A stretch of 9,680 nucleotides of DNA from Actinomycetes bacterium (lineage in GTDB: Bacteria; Actinomycetota; Thermoleophilia; Solirubrobacterales; 70-9), in the NCBI GenBank assembly GCA_023434465.1, contig JAEYSQ010000070.1, forward strand, positions 1 to 9,680. The letters are read 5' to 3'. This document shows, piece by piece, positions 6,107 to 9,680 of this stretch; the first letter of the stretch is position 1, and every line of letters begins with the position of its first letter. The translations under genes and the position numbers were made by a program. The notes below the pieces were generated by a model that was not told where the DNA came from, made no database searches, and saw only the letters and a program-made list of their open reading frames with translations.

Positions 6107-8025
6107 CCGCGTCCGGATCGACATTCCGGGCCTGGCTCGCCCGGGTCGAGGAACTGAATCCGCGCAGTTGGCTGATCGGGCCGATCGTCGCGCTGCTGGG
6201 CTGGCAGGTCGGCTTCCAGGCCCCGATCGCCGGCCTCGACGAAAGCTGGTGGGCCGGGCTTTACATGGCCGCACACGACGGCAAGCAGTTCGGCACCGAG
6301 ATCGTCTTCACTTACGGACCGCTCGGCATCCTCCGCGAGCCGTGGCTGTTTTACACGGGTCCGCTCAGCCTGCTCCCGTACCTCTATGACGCGGCGATCT
6401 TCACCGGGTTCTGCGTCGGCCTGATCGCAGTCCTGCGGCGCCGGGTCGGCTGGGTTTTCGCTTCGCTGATCGCACTGTTCCTGATTCTGCTGGTCGAGCA
6501 GACCGAAACCACCGTCGGGCTGGTCATGTTCGCCTCGATCCTGATCATCGAGCGACGCCCCGGAGACCGGAAGCTGACGGCCTACGCGGTCGCCGCCGGA
6601 CTGCTCGCCGGGGTGGAGATGCTGGCCAAGCTCTCGGCCGGACCGGTGGTCGCTGCGGTGCTTCTGATCGGCCTTGTCGGGGCCCGGGCGAGGCCGGCCC
6701 AGATCGGGCTGTTCCTTGGCAGCCTGGTCGGTTCGACGCTCGGCTTCTGGCTGCTGACCGGGCAGTCGATCGGCAATCTCCCCGAGTTCGCCGTCAACTC
6801 GATCCCGATCATCACCGGCTACAGCGACGCGATGAGCCTCTACGACCAGTCACCGGTGATCAACCTCGTCTTCGTGGTGGTCACCGCGATCGCCACCGTG
6901 GCCTGGACTCTGGAAGGCCGTTACCGGGACCGCCGGGCCGACCTCGCCGCGGGTGCGATCGCCCTGGTCATCACCTTCGCCTTCTACAAGCAGGCCGTGA
7001 TCCGGATCGACGGCTTCCACATGGCCTCGTTCTTCGCCCTGGTTTCGCTCCTCTGGATCGCGATTCCACCCCGGCGTGGTCTGCTTCCCGTCTCGCTGGC
7101 GGGGATGGCGGTCTTCGCGATCTCCGCGACGCTCTACTGGACCAGCGAGAAGCCGGCCCCCGGGTTCAACCCGGTCGAGAACATCCGGAGTTTCATCAGC
7201 GACACGCGCACCGCCCTCGCTCCGGGCCGGCAGCAGCGACTGATCGATGCAGGCCGTCAGCAGCTTCGGGATTTCTACGGGTTGAAAAGCCGCCTCAGAT
7301 CCGAACTCGGCGACCGGCCGGCCAGCGTCGAGCCGTGGGAGACGATGGCCGCCTGGGCCTACGAGCTGGACTGGTCACCGGTCCCGGTCTTCCAGAACTA
7401 CAGCGCCTACACGACGGAGCTCGACCAACTCAACACCGAAGTGATCGAGTCTCCCGATGGGCCGAACCGGATCCTGCGGCACCCGGGCCTGAATCCGGAT
7501 TATCCGACCCGCAGCATCGACATCAGGCTTCAGGCCTGGGATCCACCGGCCCAGTCGGTCGCGACCCTCTGCAACTTCAGCCCGGCCGCTGCGTCGCGCA
7601 ACTGGCAGGTGCTTGCCCGGATTTCGGATCGTTGCGGTCCCCAGGTTCCGGCCGGCAGCATCGAGTCGCGCTTCGGAGTGGCGGTCAATGTGCCCCGGCC
7701 CGGGCCCGGCGAAGTCGTGCTGGTTCGCATCCACGGCGCCGATGTAGACGGACTCGAGCGGATCAGATCGTTCCTCTTTCGGCCGAAGGAAAGACGGATC
7801 AGGCTCGGGGCCGGTTCCTACCGGCTGGTGCCCGGCACCGCCGCCGACGGTCTGATGCTCCGGGCCGGTGCGGGAGTGCGTGAAGCGGCAGGACGGTTCG
7901 CCCAGGTCCCCGACCTGACCACCATCGAACTGCTCGGCACCTCGGGAGACCTCCGCTACGACTTCTACCGGATGAAGGTCAGGCCGGCCGGGCCGGACAA
8001 ACCCGGACCTCGCCGCTTCCCCTGA
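6103..8025 (+). CDS. GT-C-like polytopic membrane protein with large C-terminal extracytoplasmic domain
   Basis: The start is TTG at 6103, which overlaps the GT2 stop as TTGA and has GAAGGG five bases upstream, so all three operon genes are coupled. The 640 residues split in two. Residues about 22-346 hold around 10-11 membrane helices. The first outer loop carries LDESWW (45-50), the place where GT-C transferases put their catalytic acid, followed by FTYGPLGIL (69-77); RIDGFH (301-306) precedes a later helix. Residues about 350-640 are soluble and probably outside, with PVPVFQNYSAYT (427-438) and Cys490 and Cys511, which could form a disulfide. I recall actinobacterial membrane proteins with the same YGPLG and VFQxYxAYT motifs but no assigned function. 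Use of a lipid-linked sugar made by the preceding GT2 is inference. The end overlaps the convergent gene by 47 bases. Confidence 0.82.
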   Translation: MTASGSTFRAWLARVEELNPRSWLIGPIVALLGWQVGFQAPIAGLDESWWAGLYMAAHDGKQFGTEIVFTYGPLGILREPWLFYTGPLSLLPYLYDAAIFTGFCVGLIAVLRRRVGWVFASLIALFLILLVEQTETTVGLVMFASILIIERRPGDRKLTAYAVAAGLLAGVEMLAKLSAGPVVAAVLLIGLVGARARPAQIGLFLGSLVGSTLGFWLLTGQSIGNLPEFAVNSIPIITGYSDAMSLYDQSPVINLVFVVVTAIATVAWTLEGRYRDRRADLAAGAIALVITFAFYKQAVIRIDGFHMASFFALVSLLWIAIPPRRGLLPVSLAGMAVFAISATLYWTSEKPAPGFNPVENIRSFISDTRTALAPGRQQRLIDAGRQQLRDFYGLKSRLRSELGDRPASVEPWETMAAWAYELDWSPVPVFQNYSAYTTELDQLNTEVIESPDGPNRILRHPGLNPDYPTRSIDIRLQAWDPPAQSVATLCNFSPAAASRNWQVLARISDRCGPQVPAGSIESRFGVAVNVPRPGPGEVVLVRIHGADVDGLERIRSFLFRPKERRIRLGAGSYRLVPGTAADGLMLRAGAGVREAAGRFAQVPDLTTIELLGTSGDLRYDFYRMKVRPAGPDKPGPRRFP

Positions 8026-9646
8026 ATCCGATCCGCCACGGGACTTCCGAGCGGTCGGGCGGGATCTCGTAGCCAGTCGGGACTCCCTTGCGAGCGGCCC
8101 CGGCAATTGCATCCGCCCCACTGCCGAACCTTCCGAGGTAGATCAGGACATCCTCATCGGGCCTGATCCAGAGCCGGCTGGAAGAGGTCAGAGAGGTTTC
8201 GCTGCCAGAAGGGTCGGCGACCAGCGTCCGGCAGCGATCGGGATCGGGCCGGGCCCTGGCTGCGGGCAGGATCCGGACGGGAAGGGACACGACGAGGAGC
8301 TGGTCGAGCGCGCGGCGCTCTTTCTCGGCGAAGCCGGCCAGAGTTTCATCGGAAAGGTCGGGCCGGCCATACCTTCCGACCGCCTCCTCGTAGGCGCGGG
8401 CGCTGAGCTGAGTTCCTCCCGTAGTCCCGATCCCAACCCGGAAATCGGGGTCGACCGTATTCCGGGCGAGATCCACCGCGGCCAGGTTGACCAGATTCTG
8501 CTCCGCGTACGGCCGGTAGACGTTGCTGAACGCGTAGAAGAGCCCCGCGACGTTGATCGCCACCGCAATGGCGGCCGCCGCTCCGATCCATCTAAGTTGC
8601 CGTCCGTCGGGGCGGGAACCCTGAAAGGCGCCAGCGAGCATCATCAGCAGGAAGATCACGCTCGGATACTGGTACCGGCTGGTGTAAAAGTCCCGCGCGT
8701 CCGTGTAGTTCAAGGCGCAGAGCGCCCAGAAAGAGAGACCTGCGGCGAGGCCGACCAGAAACTGGGATGGAACTCTTCCTCGCTTGCGAAGAACCCAGCC
8801 GAAGCTGACCGCGATGGCGATCCCGGGTAACACCCACAGGAAGTTTTGGATCCATTCGCGAAGAAAAAAGGCGCCACTCAGCGAGGCTCCGGCAAAACCG
8901 AGCGCGGCGAGGATGTATGCCGGACTCCGGAGAATGTTCTCCAGCGAGATCTGTTGCGTGCCGTCCTGATTCCAGCCGGCCCACCAGGCCAGGTAGACCG
9001 CAGTCGGAACCAAGATGATCCAGGAACGCCGAATCAACTGCGAAAGGCGTGCCCGTCCTTCGTCCCGGAACAGCAGCTCGACGACTGCCGCCGCCCAGAA
9101 CGGCGCCATTAGAGTCGAGCAAAGGGTCGAGAAGACGAGCAAGAGGCAGGCAAGCCGGTCGTTTCGCGTGTTGTTGCGACGCAACAACAGAAGCGCCCCG
9201 AGCCCGCCTACTACGGAGCCGAAGAAGCCGATCTGGAAAGCGAAGAGCAGGTCGCCGGCTCCTGCTCCGAGGAAGAACACCACGGCACAGCCGAGCACCG
9301 AAACGGGTTCGCCGACCAACGGCCGCAGCCAGTGGAAGAGCAGGACCACGCTGGTCAAGAAAAGAACGAGGGCGACCAGATGGAGCGGCAGGGGTTCCAT
9401 TCCGAAGAGCGAGAGCGAGAACTCGTAGATCGCCGCCGGCAGGATGATGATGTGCTCGTTGTGGGGGAGGAACCAGTCCGAGGGTCCGTCCCGCAGGAGG
9501 ACCAGGTACCAGTCGTCGAGGAAGAACCCGACCCGTGCCCGGAGGTAGAGCAGCAGGATCGCCGAGATGCAGAAGAGACCGACCAGCAGCCAGCGCCAGG
9601 GCCGCTCCCGAAGGTCGGCCGCGACCCCGTTTGGTTGCTCTGCCAT
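7979..9646 (-). CDS. Polytopic membrane protein, GT-C glycosyltransferase-like (LDDW type)
   Basis: The 555-residue product begins with a short cytoplasmic tail, a helix at about 19-36, then an outer loop with FFLDDWYLV (Asp44-Asp45) and PHNEHIIILP (61-70). A paired-Asp loop followed by a His-rich segment is the usual look of ArnT/PMT-like GT-C transferases, in which the Asp activates the acceptor. About ten more hydrophobic helices follow to roughly residue 375, including a loop with SRYQYP (about 323-328). The last 175 residues are soluble and probably extracytoplasmic, with two Cys (about 472 and 551). Donor and acceptor are unknown. The ATG at 9646 has TAACCT seven bases upstream inside a perfect dyad and no Shine-Dalgarno sequence. 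Around 8840-8870 the DNA is locally AT-richer than its surroundings, a weak hint of a different history. Its 3' end runs 47 bases into the convergent gene. Confidence 0.83.
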   Translation of the reverse strand: MAEQPNGVAADLRERPWRWLLVGLFCISAILLLYLRARVGFFLDDWYLVLLRDGPSDWFLPHNEHIIILPAAIYEFSLSLFGMEPLPLHLVALVLFLTSVVLLFHWLRPLVGEPVSVLGCAVVFFLGAGAGDLLFAFQIGFFGSVVGGLGALLLLRRNNTRNDRLACLLLVFSTLCSTLMAPFWAAAVVELLFRDEGRARLSQLIRRSWIILVPTAVYLAWWAGWNQDGTQQISLENILRSPAYILAALGFAGASLSGAFFLREWIQNFLWVLPGIAIAVSFGWVLRKRGRVPSQFLVGLAAGLSFWALCALNYTDARDFYTSRYQYPSVIFLLMMLAGAFQGSRPDGRQLRWIGAAAAIAVAINVAGLFYAFSNVYRPYAEQNLVNLAAVDLARNTVDPDFRVGIGTTGGTQLSARAYEEAVGRYGRPDLSDETLAGFAEKERRALDQLLVVSLPVRILPAARARPDPDRCRTLVADPSGSETSLTSSSRLWIRPDEDVLIYLGRFGSGADAIAGAARKGVPTGYEIPPDRSEVPWRIGFRGSGEVRVCPARPA

Positions 9647-9647
9647 C

Positions 9648-9665
9648 GCCGGGAGGTTACCCGGC
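9648..9665 (-). promoter_or_regulatory. Candidate leaderless promoter -10 inside a perfect 6-bp dyad
   Basis: The minus strand reads GCCGGG-TAACCT-CCCGGC: perfect 6-bp arms around a six-base centre. The centre, TAACCT, fits the TANNNT -10 pattern and ends seven bases before the ATG at 9646, which places the transcript start at the ATG. If so, the dyad lies in DNA at the promoter and could be an operator. If transcription starts further upstream, it would form an RNA hairpin next to the start codon. Confidence 0.4.
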
Positions 9666-9680
9666 AGGCTGGGCCGGACA

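Noticed and set aside
5234..6274. Minus-strand open frame of 346 codons opposite the GT2 gene
   Set aside because: It crosses three well-supported genes, has no motif and shows shadow composition.

Overview
The window is GC-rich bacterial chromosome, densely packed, with GTG and TTG starts and both leaderless-looking and Shine-Dalgarno starts. This fits a high-GC actinobacterium. The family mix resembles Thermoleophilia/Solirubrobacterales, but that placement is inference from remembered families and not something the bases prove. I see no tRNA, rRNA, CRISPR array, insertion sequence or phage gene.

Layout. (1) Bases 1-974, plus strand: the 3' part of a multi-pass membrane protein of unknown function, cut by the window edge. 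(2) Bases 981-4237, minus strand: a compact gene string, in transcription order an M20 metallopeptidase-type deacylase, a methylmalonyl-CoA epimerase, an uncharacterised 71-residue protein and a Tat-exported clan GH-A glycoside hydrolase-like protein. The M20 gene carries one in-frame amber codon at 3269-3271 that separates its last 103 residues from the rest. (3) Bases 4293-8025, plus strand and divergent from region 2: three genes joined by 4-base stop/start overlaps, namely a CDP-paratose 2-epimerase-like sugar nucleotide SDR, a DPM1-like family 2 glycosyltransferase and a 640-residue GT-C-like membrane protein. (4) Bases 7979-9646, minus strand: a second GT-C-like membrane protein, whose 3' end overlaps the end of region 3 by 47 bases.

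How the genes may work together. Region 3 reads as one pathway: the SDR makes or modifies a nucleotide sugar, the GT2 loads a sugar onto a polyprenyl phosphate at the cytoplasmic face, and the GT-C protein transfers it outside the membrane. The convergent LDDW-type protein may belong to the same cell-surface glycan locus. Region 2 looks metabolic (acyl-CoA epimerisation, amide or peptide hydrolysis), with an exported glycosidase at its end.

Most noteworthy are the single-codon break in M20, the translationally coupled SDR/GT2/GT-C unit, -10-like hexamers 7-9 bases before the starts of several genes without Shine-Dalgarno sequences, and a perfect 6-bp dyad bracketing one of those hexamers at 9648-9665. 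I do not see a convincing new defence or mobile system.
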